From Asterella californica (Eukaryota; Streptophyta; Marchantiopsida; Marchantiales; Aytoniaceae), in NCBI GenBank assembly GCA_036924285.1, contig JAYKYS010000009.1:18456001-18520000 (forward strand): DNA of 64,000 nucleotides, read 5' to 3'. How positions within the stretch are numbered: position 1 is the first letter of the stretch; the number at the start of each line of letters is the position of its first letter. The notes beneath the pieces were generated by a model. It had not been told where the DNA came from. It did not search any database and saw only the letters and a list, made by a program, of their open reading frames with translations. Both the position numbers and the translations under genes were made by a program. Positions 12,164 to 24,077 of the stretch are shown here, piece by piece.

Positions 12164-12760
12164 TCAAGTGCGAGGGTGATCTTCTTCCAGATTCAAGAAC
12201 CGGTGTAGTCGAGGGTACCATGGCGGACCTGTTCTAGTCCCAGCTACGGCAATTCCGATGTGGAGTTTCATTCGTTCATCTTCATCCTTAGTAGCCACGC
12301 CAATCTGCAAGGCGCTCCAGATAAAAAACGGAGGGAGGGATCAACATTCCATCCGAAAAAGGTGGGCGTACTCACAATTTAGCAGGGTGTCTCAGTTTAG
12401 CACCCAAAGCTTGCCATTGAGTCCTCCATTGAGTCTTCCTATCAACCCCAACACTCGTCTGTAATTCACATCGACAAAACCCACCCCTGAGATCGTGCAC
12501 CTCCAGTATCATGTCTTCCCAACCACAGCAGCCTGCACCAATCAAACTCCCTTGCAGCCAAACTACTTCACGGCTTTTTCCCTTCACGATCAGTTGAGAC
12601 TTGCATAAATTCAAACTCACTGTAACGTCGACCTCCAGACAGTCGTGCGTCGCAAAAGAGGATATATTTCCTCACTTGAGCAGAGAATTCTCGTCCTCCA
12701 TGGCACGAGAATTCTCTGTACTCTTTGAATGGAGCTAGTGCAAGAGCGAAGGAAGTCCAT
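12164..12760 (-). CDS. Unrecognised spliced gene, duplicated copy 1
   Basis: I do not recognise the product. A possible start at 12758-12760 gives an Arg/Ser-rich N-terminus (MDFLRSCTSSIQRVQRILV) that resembles an organellar presequence. Downstream an open frame runs through VWLQGSLIGAG, RGGFCR and TQWRTQWQALGAKLRH, and ends at a donor GTGAGT. An 85-base intron would end at CTGGAG or TTGCAG, followed by LQIGVATKDEDERM and a stop near 12164. The N-terminal part is not in one frame with the rest, so at least one more splice or a frameshift is needed. Compared with 27473-28102 the last exon carries a 29-base insertion that changes the C-terminus. Conservation of the exon and of the donor in both copies favours a real gene, but the model is provisional. 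Confidence 0.35.
12681..12718. repeat. Perfect inverted repeat, conserved in both duplicated units
   Basis: Fourteen-base arms CAGAGAATTCTCGT and ACGAGAATTCTCTG surround a 10-base loop. The identical structure, including the loop, occurs at 28024-28061. It lies in the first part of the unrecognised minus-strand gene. Confidence 0.85.
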
Positions 12761-13000
12761 TAGTTCGGCGAATCATTGGAACCATTCTGTCAAGGGAATT
12801 ACGAAAAGAAGCAGCTACGAGAATCGTTACTAGAGCGTGAGAGAATCTTCATTTTTGACCGTCCGATTCATCCAGCGCTCTCTGGCTGCCCATGGGTTTG
12901 ATGGATCTCCACCAGTCGACAGAAGATTCTTTCTTGTGTTGAGTTAGTAGCGGGGAAGTTCCAACCACGTAACGCACTACGTCTCCGCAAAAGGCTTTAC

Positions 13001-15477
13001 GCTGTCTTCAGCGTTTAGTGTTAGTGAGCTTAATAATCTAATACGGAAAGGGTATTTGGACGGTCTATATAATTACTACCGTCTGTTTTTGGGAATTAGT
13101 TGGAATGTGTTCATATTTATTGAGTGGTTTTTAGTTTACTCGACCAAACGCAGCAAATGCTTGTCGCAAAACTTTTGGTAGAAATTGTATAGGTAATTTT
13201 CGATTATTATTGATATTTCAAGTTTTTATTCGATAATAAAAAAATTTTTCCAGTAGTTAATAAAATGATTTTTTGAATTATTAGTTAGTAATCAGTTTTC
13301 TTTTTCTTTTTCTTTTTCTAGTTTAATCTTTCAGTTGCAGTGGTTAAATCTGCGAAATTTCCATTACATATATGGTTATCACATGTCATGGAAGGACCGA
13401 TCTAGATCGCACGATAAAAAACACAAGCTCATTTTGGTGCAAAGGCTTTGCACTCATTCAGAAGTATAAAAAGTAGAGGTTAAAATTTTATGAGAATCTT
13501 CGTAAATGATTTATAACTGTATAAGGTGCGATCAAGAAAACATCTACTCTAATTCAAGTATTTTTTTCCATTGACTATATAATAAGGTGGTGGTTCTTTG
13601 CTCGTGAAAGAGAAAAAGGACAACTTGTGCCTAGCTAAACTAATAAAGAGAAATTTTTTATGGAAAAAAAAGTTTTGATTGTCAAAGATATCAAAAGATC
13701 TTTTGGATCTCTCGGAGTCTTGTTGAGCTTGCCCACAAACTCTCATGCACTAGCCTTCGGTACGCAACAAATGTTTTATTTACATGTCTTGTTGATCCAT
13801 GTCTTGTCCTCCATGTTTCGTGATTGAATCAACAAGTAGTTGTTACTCATAGTTACATTGATTGCGCACCAATTATTATCAACTCCTCTTGATTACACAT
13901 GAATACTTTAGAATAGACGCTTTGATAAACACTAGAAGACATTATAACGAAGAAGAGGTGAAAGATCTTCACTTGGAATGTAGAGTTAGATGTAACTTGT
14001 CATCTCTCTTTGCTTGTATTATTTGATACTAAGTCTTGTGCAATTTGTGCTAGTCTATTGTGTTAATGTTTTTTTCATGCACTTTCCAGGAAAGATGATG
14101 ATTTATTATTGACGAGCTCCAAGTCACGATAAACAATGCACGTAATGCAAATGAAACCATCGTACATTGAAGAAACATTGATAGTGATTGACGATCATTT
14201 GCAGAAAGACGTAACCTTTGAATTGCTTACATGTCAAACTTTGGTTTACGACTTGGACTCACTTGACATGAGATCTTAGAGCTTTAAGTTTTTTTCCTCA
14301 CTCTAACTCTTTCCACTAGAATGACTTGTAACACCCAAGGAAGCACTAAACACTCCACTTCTAGTCTTATTTTTTCCATCAATAAGACTAGAAGAAAGTA
14401 TAAAATCCTTACTACATCTTAAGGAACATAACTACGCGGAAGCGCTCAACCAAAATGAGATAGAGTAGTCGCCGACTAATATATAAAAAATATTACAACA
14501 TCAGGAGCTATCACTTGGTTGAAACCAGATTTGGAGGAGGAGTATTTCAGGAGCTATCACTTGGTTGAAATACTCCTCTCCAAAGTTCTTCAAAATCCAC
14601 GCTCAATGATTGATCTTTGGTATGCAGTGACATCGAATATCGACCCAGACGTTAAAAAGAACGTTGGCTAGATAGTTGAGGTCCATCTTCGTCACAGTAA
14701 GATGTACATTGTCAGATCCCAAGTATCTTCGTATATGACGATCAGAAGAAGCACCGAAAGCGGTAAGTCCATCACTCTCTCCATGAATTCATCATCAAAA
14801 TAAAAACTAACCACTGTTGAAAGTGATTGTGGATGCAATGAAGCTTGATGTGGAATGGATTTGTGAAGAAAAGATCCAGAGTTGGTATCAAACCACCATC
14901 CATAACCACCACTCTCGTAGTTCTTCACTCCTTCATACAGATCATCGAGAAACTTCCACGAATCATCCATTAAGAGATAATGTCGCATGAACCCTCGACT
15001 CATCATCTTATACACGAATGCAACGGCAAGGACCACTGAAGTGAACACACACAAATTGTTGATTTGACATGTTTTACTAACGTGCGATCACTCAAACAGA
15101 CAATCATAATTGTGAACCCATCACATCATTCGGCAAGTTACACGTAAGATTCATGAAAGATAGAAAAAGAAACACAACTTAAGTTCTACGAGAATTTCAC
15201 ACAAGAGTCGCACCATAACATGACAACGTGTATAGCAAAATATGTCAAAAACTCCACCGCAACCACCTACTTAGCATTACACCATATAGTTGACGCATAT
15301 GTGTAGAATATACGTTCTATCAAACTTGTACATGATAAAATCATGTACAACACTACACCAGACACATCCAAGACGTCACTAATCAAAGTTATCAAGTCGA
15401 TGATTTGTGGTCTTTCTAAAAACATTAGGTATTAAAAAATAGATGTTGCAGCTTAAGGCTCAACAAGTCTTTTTAGA
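13001..15477. other. Repeat-rich intergenic DNA
   Basis: No gene recognised. It contains a (CTTTTT)n tract at 13296-13320, a 13-base-arm hairpin at 14358-14394 (CTTCTAGTCTTAT), a compound repeat at 14501-14584, and an 11-base-arm hairpin at 15326-15350 (TTGTACATGAT). The minus-strand frame at 14692-15054 has no recognisable domain. The 3' end of the Copia element may lie here, but no second LTR was found. Confidence 0.5.
14501..14584. repeat. Compound direct and inverted repeat
   Basis: A 24-base block beginning TCAGGAGCTATCACTTGG occurs exactly at 14501-14524 and 14547-14570. Overlapping it, GGAGTATTTCA at about 14539-14549 pairs with TGAAATACTCC at about 14565-14575 within longer complementary arms. 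The layout suggests template switching or slippage. Confidence 0.7.
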
Positions 15478-15849
15478 CTATAGAACACTCCAAACGTTAG
15501 GAAGATCAACAAGAATGGAGGCAAAAAAATCCTTTTTAAAAGAAAGATCGACGAACACAAAGAGATCGATATATGGAGAGACGCACGACATTGACGAACA
15601 AGTGGACAAACTATACAAGGTTAGGAGAGATGTGTAGAAAAGAGGTTGGATATAGCTAATCTTCGTAAAAAGCTTAGAAACGACTGCTGATTGAATGGTT
15701 GTAGAGAGCCTTGTTAGGAAAGTCCAAGTATTTGTATCAAGTTCATTGCAATGAAGTAAATAGGTTGAAATATGTTTGTATGGGTTGGAGATTCCTAGTA
15801 CATGATGAATCAAATGTGATGATTTGAAATTATAATGTTGGTACCAAGT

Positions 15850-16420
15850 TTGTTAGTAGATTTGTAAGTTGGTGCATGATTCACGAGGTAGACATCACAA
15901 GCAGCAGCCTTTGTGCAATAACACTTATGCATAGACTTCTCATTCAGCATTACACGTGTTGACTCTGCAATGTGTTTGTTCGTCCTCTCTACTACACCAT
16001 TCTTGATGTCATGATCTTGCAGAAAGAAATGAAAGTGGTGAGAGATGAACTCATCTCATCCATCCAACGGAGTTATATTGCTTCTCAACTAGTCAAAAAG
16101 CCTTGAATGACTGGAACTTAGCAAAGACATCTGACTTGACCTTGAGAAAGTAGATCTAAGTAAATCTCGAGAAGTCACGAGAATTAATGAGAACCATTCA
16201 AACTTGCTTGAGATGCACTCCATACATCAAAATGTATCAACTCCAACACCCTGTAAGCTTAATGTCTTGATGGCTAAATGGTTGCATAGCCTGCTTGCCA
16301 AACTGACAAGCTTCACAGATCTGAGATGAGATAGGATATGTGAACTTATGAAGACCTGTAAATAACTTTGACATAGATAAGATCTTCAACTGCTGATAAT
16401 TCATATGGTCTACTCTCTTA
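15850..16420 (-). pseudogene. Copia GAG-pre-integrase and integrase fragment
   Basis: Minus-strand translation shows CEACQFGKQ near 16300 (the Cys-containing GAG-pre-integrase signature) and NGVVERTNKHIAESTRVML near 15960-16010 (the NGVAERKN-type end of the Copia integrase core). Several frameshifts and stops lie between them. Sequence down to 15478 keeps fragmentary open frames and is probably the same gene. Confidence 0.7.
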
Positions 16421-17100
16421 TATCACATCTCAAACCTGAGACTCTAGAACTATGAACAAGGATTACAGCTTGAAGCTGAGGTTGAACAACATCCAACTTG
16501 AACAACCTACCTACTCTGGACCCTATGACAACTACCTTGTTATTACTGGTTTCAACAAGACATCCTTCACTATTGAACCGAACTTGATAACCCTACTCCA
16601 CCATCAGACCTACTGAACTAGATTCCTAGTAGGGGTAGACACATACAATGCATCTCCCAAAGCAAAAATGTTTGAAGATGCAACAGACAGAGGAACTATC
16701 CCCATATATGTAATGTTGTGTTGGATATCATCACGAGTATAAACTATTGCTATGTCTTCAGTGATTCTTTCTGGCTGAATCACTCATCATGTATTGTCAT
16801 GTAGTTCGGAGCTCCAGAATCAATAAACCACTAATCAGCAGGTTTGCTCATGAAATCTATAACATGTGTCATCATTAGAAGATTGCTATCTGAAAAAATC
16901 TCCTCTATGGATACATAGTTGTGAAGCTGATGTATGTCTGTCTCTTGAAGTAGATCTTGATCACATGATCTTTGGCTTTGCAATATGCACAAAACTGCTG
17001 TTCACCTCCGTCTTTAGCTTGCTGCTGCTGGTCAGGTCAAATATTATGTAGTTGCTGAGAGAACTGATCTCGATTGAACAAACTAGATTGATTCTTATCT

Positions 17101-17700
17101 TTACCACCGGAGCTCTGCCTTGATCCCTACTCCTACCTCCAGCAAAGAAAGCTTGCTCTTGTGATGAAGCAAAACCGCCACTATCTTGAAGACAATCCCT
17201 TCAGACACTAACGTAGGAACCAACTCATCAAAATTGAGAAAGGTATCTTTGACAGCAATGGAAGTCTCATAAGGTTTGTACTCCTTTCCAAGATCCTGAA
17301 TGGTGTGCAAGATGAGATCATCATCTTCGACTTTCACACCTATGTTGTTAAGCTGCTCTACCAGACCTCGAACATTGTAAACATAGTCTGTAATGCTCAA
17401 TGAAGTCTTCTTAACATCCAAGAGTTGTTGCTTGAGCTATAACTTACTAGCTTTGGTAGATGTCTGAAAAACATTGACCAGCGCGTCTCAAACCTCCTTG
17501 GGAGTGTCAACATACTGTATGTATCCAAACATTGAGGATGAGACACACAAAGAAAGATATTGCACAGCTTGACAAGCTCGCTTGTTTCATGCATCTACCA
17601 AAGCTGTATCGGCTCCAGCAGATTTCACTTTTTTCCCTTGTGATCAAGCGTCGTGATACCGGAATGATTTCGTCCGTTTTGGCTAGAAACGAGTGGAAGA
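17101..17700 (-). pseudogene. Copia gag (UBN2-type) fragment
   Basis: A 106-residue uninterrupted part (17101-17421) reads SITDYVYNVRGLVEQL, DDDLILHTIQDLGKEY and TSIAVKDTFLNFDEL, the classical Copia gag pattern. Upstream, in other frames, are ALVDA.NKRACQAVQ and VDTPKEV.DALVNVF, the earlier part of the same domain. At least two stops or frameshifts split it, so it is non-functional. Confidence 0.8.
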
Positions 17701-17993
17701 TCTTCAAAAACATAGTCAAAGTTTGTTGACTGTCTCTATTGCAAAAAACTCACAAAAAACATAACGAACATTGCAGGTAGGACAATTTGAAAGTTCATGA
17801 ACTGTCAGCAATATTGCCACTCCTTGTTGCACCAGAAAAAATGATGTCTGGTTCTTCGAAAGTCTCTCCAAACAACAATGACGTCTATTAAGGTTTTCAT
17901 CTCTAGAGAAATCTTCTTATGCAAAAATCATAGCACTTTCACCTCTGCAATCTCAATCCTTTGTACACCTCCAATCTCTAATGTTTAACTCAA

Positions 17994-18005
17994 GTTCTGA
18001 TACCA
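17994..18005 (-). other. Copia primer-binding site
   Basis: The minus strand reads TGGTATCAGAAC directly after the LTR. It matches the complement of the initiator methionine tRNA 3' end (TGGTATCAGAGC) with one difference. Confidence 0.85.
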
Positions 18006-18328
18006 TGTTACGATGTATGATAACAAGACCCAACACTCATAGCAGCATTCCAACAAGAGATGAAACTCCAACAAGGGAGGAGGGCTTCCAACAAGGAAGA
18101 GGCTCTTGTAGCCTTCTCATATGAGAAACAAAGAAGGAAGGAAGATATCACCAAATGAACTAACCGATGGACAACATCCCTTCTTAATATATAAGGAGAG
18201 CAAAATACATTAAGGACTAGGTTCTCGTATCCTAACTGTGTCTTAAGTGGGTACAGTTAGAGTGTATGAACCGTGTATGTACATGTTATATATAGTAACC
18301 TCATGAGCTTACACTATGTATATCAACA
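18006..18328 (-). repeat. Copia 5' LTR, 323 bases
   Basis: On the minus strand it starts TGTTGATATAC and ends CGTAACA, giving TGTT/AACA termini next to the primer-binding site. A TATA-like TTATATATTAAG lies within it. No second LTR was found, so the two LTRs cannot be compared to date the insertion. Confidence 0.75.
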
Positions 18329-18989
18329 CTTGCAGAATCACAAATATCTCTGCAAACAACAAATATCTTGGACTAAGTGATCATAACGATTAAAACATGA
18401 AGATCATGTACGTGAAAGACAAGAAAGAAGTTTTTGATGCACTTACAAGTATATCATGTGTTAACAATATCACGTAAGTGAAATTGTATGCAAAATGATG
18501 AGAGAAGTTGAGAGAAGCAACGAAAGAAGACAATAATATGATTGCAACAATCAGCGAGGGAAAAGCTACAATGTTCAGGAGACTAGCATTTTAGAAATGT
18601 AGAGTGTGGATTCTTCGTGATAAAGAACTTCAAATCATTGTAGTATCTTGATATTGTGATTCAGCAATTGTAATCATATAGGTGTCAAGAAGACCTTATA
18701 AGCTGCACAAAGAGTGGATTATTGACCTAAGACAAGATATGAACACCAATGTTTGAGTTGCTTAACATTTCAGAAGAATAAAACAAACAATAAGTTATCA
18801 GCAAGATTATTTTCACCACCGTCAACATCAATACCACACTAGGAGGATTTGATCATAGATATAGTTTGTGAATCTCAAACTAGTTTGTATTTTTTATTAT
18901 ATATTAGTTTTCAAAAAAAGTTGAAAAAATAATTCACATCCTATTTACAACAAACTTGAACCAAGTTCGTAACAGCTCCAAACCTAGCT

Positions 18990-19760
18990 TGTCTCTATTT
19001 GATGTCATTTTTGCTCAAAATGATCTTTCTAGGGGTCTTGATAAATGATAAAGATGACACAATTCACAGTTTTATTTTTAAACATTTATTTGATTTATTC
19101 AAAACTATACTTGTAATGCTTATATCCTATCATTTTCAAACAGATGGATATATAGAGAGAGTCAACAAAACCATAGAATATATGTTATGAGCTTAAACAT
19201 TTGACGAGCAAAAGAAATAAGAAATGTTGATTCTTTTATTAGAGTTTACGTATAATAACTTGGTAAATGTTTCTACAATTTGACAACACCCTTTCATTCG
19301 ATGTTGAAGCATCCATTGACTCCTTCCAATCTGATCCACACAATCAAACATTTTGAGTCTAGAAGCAAAGTGAAAGCAATGAACTAATTAGTGAAACAAA
19401 TCCAACAAGACATCCATCGTATAATAGAGATATTATAAATTGCACAGAACTGTCAAAAATATATATGGATATTCAAGACATGAAATTTGTAGTGGAGATC
19501 AAGTTTAATTATTGAGAATGAGTTTGGTTATCTATAATAAAATCATTGGTTGAAGCTAAGAAGCCTAAACCTCTCTTCATCAAATTTATTTCTATCCTGA
19601 AAGGTATTGGTGTCCTAACATATAAACTAGAGCTTCATTCACATTGGAAAAGTATTTAGTTTTTCATGTGTCTCTTCTTAGTCCACGTACATTTCGATCT
19701 AAACAATTCACTAATCCACAACTTTCATCTTTACAAGAGCTAGTAGACAAACAAGAGATA
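18990..19760 (+). pseudogene. Ty3/Gypsy integrase C-terminal region remnant
   Basis: The first frame (18999-19190) contains SYHFQTDGYIERVNKTIE, a clear match to the Gypsy integrase motif YHPQTDGQTERVNKTLE. Further downstream in shifted frames are HPLTPSNLIHTIKHFE and then GIGVLTYKLELHSHWK, matching the post-integrase segment GPVAYKLDLPPHWK. Many stops and frameshifts show it is dead. No chromodomain, LTR or reverse transcriptase was identified around it. Confidence 0.8.
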
Positions 19761-20392
19761 TACACAGGAGACATATTTTGAAGAAACGGACAAGATGTAC
19801 ACAACGTCAATGCATAGAATAGTTGGTGTCATACCGGGACTAGTGTCTATGTGAAACTACTTGGGAATCTGTAAAGACCTCACCAATGCATCACTCTTAG
19901 TAGAAGACTTTGAATGAGATCATGATAATCGAGAGTTTTTAGCTTAAATAGAATGAAGTTTGTAACCATTTTTACCTTGTGAAAACTAACTAAGACTTAT
20001 GTGGTCTTAGTCATGAGAAAAAATCGTAGTTATCTCAGTTACATTGAACAATTTTTGATGAGACTAGAAAAAATGAATGTCAACCATTCAAGTGAAACTA
20101 AGGATATGCAAAAGAAAGTGTAGTGTGAGTGTGTCAAGTCATCAATTCATATGATGATTAATGAGTGATGGAAATGTTGTGTACCGTATTTCATCTCCTT
20201 TCTCTCTAATATATAAAAGAAGATAGTGTCTTCATTAGACATTATACCTTCAGTCCTTTTGCAACAAGATACACCTAAATCATAAAGTAATTTACACACA
20301 CAAAAATATCTAGAAAGAGCTTCTATTCTGTTTATATCGAGTTCATCAATAAATTTAAATACGTTATTCTGAAAGATAGTTCTTCATATCCG
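19761..20392. other. Intergenic DNA after Gypsy remnant
   Basis: Probably further decayed Gypsy-element sequence, without recognisable motifs. Confidence 0.4.
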
Positions 20393-20610
20393 AAGATCCG
20401 TGTCCCAAGTGGTTTAACCTACAGTCTTCTAAGAGAAAGGTCGTGAGTTCAATCCCTTACAGGCACGGTTGGAGGTGCATGTTGCTGCAAACTGTTAATG
20501 AAGCTTCTGATCCGAGTCCTGCTGTGGTGGACTCACGTGGACAGTCTCATGTTTCTCGAAGATCCAAGGTACAGTAACATCATTTACCATTTACCATTTA
20601 CCATTTACCA
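20393..20610 (+). repeat. tRNA-derived SINE, copy 1
   Basis: Starts near AGATCCGTGTCCC. The head has an A-box-like AAGTGGTTTAACC and, 30 to 40 bases on, GTCGTGAGTTCAATCCC with the B box. An unrelated body follows (AAACTGTTAATGAAGCTTCTGA...AGTCTCATG), and the 3' tail is four ATTTACC units at 20582-20610. Head, body and tail are all shared with 48647-48812. The Ser/Leu-like head (CCAAGTGGTTTAA) suggests the source tRNA, which is inference. A possible 6-base CATATC flanks both ends. Confidence 0.85.
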
Positions 20611-21140
20611 TATCTCCAGCTTGTGGTTAGTTCTTTAATATTCCATAAGCAATCTTCCAAACAATAACTCAGAGTTTTCTTATCAGATTTTGATGAATCT
20701 TCCAATTGTACGTGAAACTGCCATGCATGCACAACTGTAGCATCGGAGGAACATCGAGAAGATGATTCTCCAAACAAATCAAAATCAAGCTTTCTTGGAG
20801 TTGAATCGATAGTTCGTTGATCATTCACGCACACTAAATATCAGAACGAACCGATTGAACTTTTTGACACGTTAGCAATTCTTTATCTCATCCACATTCA
20901 CGTATCGTCATCTCATCCTAATCTTTCTAAAAAGTTCTTTCAAGTCCCCAATTTGACTTTGTCATTAATAGTTCAATGTTTGTTCACAACAGTCTTTTTT
21001 CCTGTAAACCTACCAAGTGATTTTGACTTGTCATTAATACCTCACTTTTTCTTCACTCACTTGCAAACCTACAAGTGAGTCATCCTCTAATGGTGTAAAA
21101 CTAAGTTGGTTCTCCTCTTCTTCGTTAGAAACAAATCATT
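20611..21140. other. Intergenic DNA
   Basis: No gene or RNA recognised. Local duplications (AAGTGA-TTTTGACTTGTCATTAATA-like phrases) occur near 20950-21070. Confidence 0.4.
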
Positions 21141-21670
21141 CTCATCTTTGTGATCACATGAACCACTCAAACTGGATTTAGGCTGGACTTCGATATTTCA
21201 AAGTGAAAATATATCTTATCGTTTCTAGAATTACATTCACTATATTAAATTTAACCTTGACTGCAATGAGAAACACAATCACCATTTTCTCATCTTTGTG
21301 AGCACATGAACCACTCAGATTTCATTTAGGCTCGACTTCGATGTTTCAAAGTGAAAATATATCTTATAGTTGCTAAAAGTACATTGACTATGTTAATTTT
21401 AACCTTTGACTGCAACGAGAGGCACAATCACAATTTTCTATACAATAGATAAGTTACGCAGATTCTTTTAGAGACTACAATCACTATGCGAAAATTCCCC
21501 TTGACTGCAACGAAAAGCACAATCACGATTTCCTGTGCAATAGATAAGGTTACGCATATCACTTTTGAAACTACAATCACTATGTAAATTGTATCCTTCG
21601 CTGCAACGAGAGGCACAATCACAACTTCCTGCGCAGTGGACAAAGTTACGCGGATCACAACCTATGTCAC
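21141..21670. repeat. Nested tandem repeat, units of 148 and about 95 bases
   Basis: Two 148-base units start at 21141 and 21289 (CTCATCTTTGTGA, ATGAACCACTCA, TTCAAAGTGAAAATATATCTTAT). They run into three shorter units starting at 21410, 21505 and 21601, each beginning CTGCAACGA followed by CACAATCAC. The CTGCAA-CACAATCAC block is common to all units, so the short units are truncated versions. Confidence 0.8.
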
Positions 21671-21700
21671 ATTGGTCAAAATCTCGGGGCACAATGTGTC
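21468..21700 (-). CDS. Possible Cys-rich tandem-repeat peptide
   Basis: I do not recognise a family. On the minus strand the short tandem units read as an open frame with two repeats of about 32 residues. The shared pattern is RNxxxCxGxxDCAxRCSxG, then HSDCS, with Cys conserved between repeats although other residues vary. An acceptor-like GCTTGTATAG lies just upstream at about 21740 in frame, and the frame ends at a stop near 21468. The third unit has slipped out of frame (95 rather than 96 bases). It could be a secreted Cys-rich peptide exon, or a chance frame through a minisatellite. There is no visible signal peptide. Confidence 0.25.
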
Positions 21701-23400
21701 TTGGTGACGCGCGCCACCTTGTCTGCTCAGACTATACAAGCATGAGTAACAATCGAACTCCCTCTCGCTATGACTAGAATGAGTATTACTTTCAACTACA
21801 CACAAATCAAGTGAATTAACTCTCAACTCAGAAACTCGAAGTAATTTGCAAGTGCAAACGTGAATGACCCTGTATGCCCAACCAATCACTCGAGTGGTCT
21901 CGAGTCTATCGTAAGAAATCTTTTAACTGGAGGTCTGTAGGTTTGGCTTATCTTGCTAGACAGGGCCATCCATTCTAGTAAACCCTCATGGCAACGTTAT
22001 CTTGCACTGGACTCCGTAGGGTATATGTACAAGAATGCATATACATGTTCCATTCTCAGTTAGTTTGACTCGCTTATATATAAATGGACGACTGCCTACA
22101 CGATAACGACAGTAGTTTCTTCAACATTCTGGTCCAAATTTGTGCGGTTCGTGATATATATGATTCATCTGGGAGAATGGCAGCTCAGCTCAGGAGCAAA
22201 CCGAGCTCAAAGTCACAGGTAACAGCTACTAGAATAACCCAGTGAAGTAAATAGAAAAGATGTGTGTATGTGGAAGTACATCGATAGCCTGTGTGCTATC
22301 TTGGAACGTCAAGCAAGTGACTCTATAACCTGAGGGGACTGACCAATAGGAATGTGACATTCCTATTGAATCACCTTAGATGGTGCCCCTAGGTATGGAA
22401 GTGCTAAGTAGTGTACATGTTGCAGTGCAAGATCATCGAAACGAAATCAAGAAAGCTAAATACAGGGCTAAATACAGTACACAGCCTCAGTCGGAATTAA
22501 AGTATGGGATCACAAACCGGAAAGAGAAAAGTTGGTTTACAAAAGTCGGAGATGACGAGTGAATCAAAAGGCCAGTCAAGTCACAAGGAGATAGGAATAA
22601 CTTAGTGCACAAAGGTACCTGACGCAACTGTAAGTAATGAATAAATATACACTCAAAACATACAAGCAGAGCACGGAACAGAACCCTCTCGACTCACATG
22701 CACCTCAACCTGCTCTCGAACTTTATCAACTTAATCAACTTAATCAACAGGGAGGGTTAGGCTATAGGGCAGTGTGCTTTTACTTCGTTAAAAGTTCGTT
22801 ATAGCAAACGAAGTTCAGGACTTTTCCAACTCAGCAGTGCCTTGTCGGGGGTCCAGAGATTTAGATCAGATACGGAAACACCTGAGGGCAAACTCCCAAG
22901 TCTTTGAGTAGTGGTAGAGCGGAGCTTGGCAACCAATTGCACAAAATCTACAAGGTAAAAGAAATGACTCACATCGCAATGGCTAAACGTATGAGAAGAA
23001 AAACCAGCAACACCAATAACCAGTACCGAAACCTCAAACTAGAAGGTTTTAGGGTTCGGTTCGTGATGTATATGTATCTCAGATGTATCCTATTTGGATA
23101 CTGCCAATCACAAATCCAACATCTGAATCATCACCAAAACTTCAATAATTAAAAGGACTCGGAGCTAATTTCATTCTCTTTTTGGACGAACGCAGTTCAG
23201 ACATGAATCAAATATCCTCCAGTCCATGTCCCGCTAGAAAATACACCTTGACAAGCTCAAATCCCTATCATTAGGATGTCACTTTCATATACCAAAAGAC
23301 ACCACAACAATTCGCCATTAGTCATCTCTCTTTTCATATACACACTGCTGATTCCACATCTCAGACCGCTCTGTTGTAGACGATACTGGTCCCTTAAATA
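21701..23400. other. Intergenic DNA, no confident gene
   Basis: A TATA-like TTATATATAAATGG occurs at about 22075, but no coding exon follows it with confidence. Open frames at 22380-22562 and 22904-23152 have no recognisable domain. A small tandem (CAACTTAAT) lies near 22729. Confidence 0.4.
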
Positions 23401-23403
23401 CCC

Positions 23404-24077
23404 ATGGAAACATTGGTTTCACAAGCATTTTCATCTACTAACGATGTGAAATCTATCTGTAAGAATTACCATCATTTTTTTGGCCCAAATGACCCACATT
23501 CAACAAGACTCTGGCTCGCATTTTGCTGCTCAATCACATTCCGCAGATTGGACAAGTCTGAGACACAGTGTCCTCCATTCGAGAACAGATTCCTGAAGAA
23601 ATACAACTGGACGAGTCAACAAGTCCGAAAGACCTTGACGACCAACGGCCTACGGTCTTCATGCAAACTGCTGAATACGACAGAGATACGATACATGCGA
23701 AAGTTAAATCGTCCGTCCTCTGCAGAAGAAACTTCTTCGCAGAGAATCTCAAAGAAAAACTAAACATCACTTATACAATACGATACAATCACATTCTTTC
23801 GTTCTCTCCACGATCAAAAACCGATTTCCTGCTCACGGGTCATTCCCTCGCGTTCTCACGCAATATTGACTCAACACACAAACCACCCAAAAGAAGGACA
23901 TGCCTGCCTTGTACGGTCCACGCCTTCTGCTCATCCATGGCACTGACTAGACTACCGGACTCAAGAGCCGCATGCCTCGATTCATACATGGCACTGACTA
24001 GACTACTCGACTCTAAGAGTCGCCTGCTTGGCGTGAGAGCTCAATTGGATGTCCAAGAAAGGGGAGATGGGCCCTGA
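23404..24077 (+). CDS. Hypothetical open frames, possibly two overlapping exons
   Basis: An ATG at 23404 follows a CT/CA-rich leader and opens 119 codons. A second frame from about 23568 contains a hydrophilic, protein-like segment (PEEIQLDESTSPKDLDDQ, then AKVKSSVLCRRNFFAENLKEKLN). I recognise no domain, and the two frames overlap, so at most one is real here. A direct repeat (GGCACTGACTAGACTAC, 23939 and 23987) lies near the 3' end. Treat as unproven. Confidence 0.15.

Larger units (their letters stand above)
10198..13000. repeat. Segmental duplication, unit 1
   Basis: About 2.8 kb that is collinear with 25366-28340 and carries the DUF3172 gene and the unrecognised gene upstream of it, both on the minus strand. 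Similarity starts inside the last codons of DUF3172 (10198 pairs with 25366) and fades near 13000 (28340). Scattered substitutions and several indels show that it is not recent. The two units are about 15 kb apart in direct orientation. Confidence 0.85.
15478..18328 (-). mobile_element. Decayed Ty1/Copia retrotransposon with 5' LTR
   Basis: The minus-strand order is 5' LTR (18328-18006), primer-binding site (18005-17994), gag (about 17700-17100), GAG-pre-integrase (about 16420-16250) and integrase core (about 16010-15850). This is the standard Copia order. Frames are interrupted by stops, so the element is dead. Reverse transcriptase and a 3' LTR were not recognised, so the 3' half is deleted or too decayed to see. 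Confidence 0.8.
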
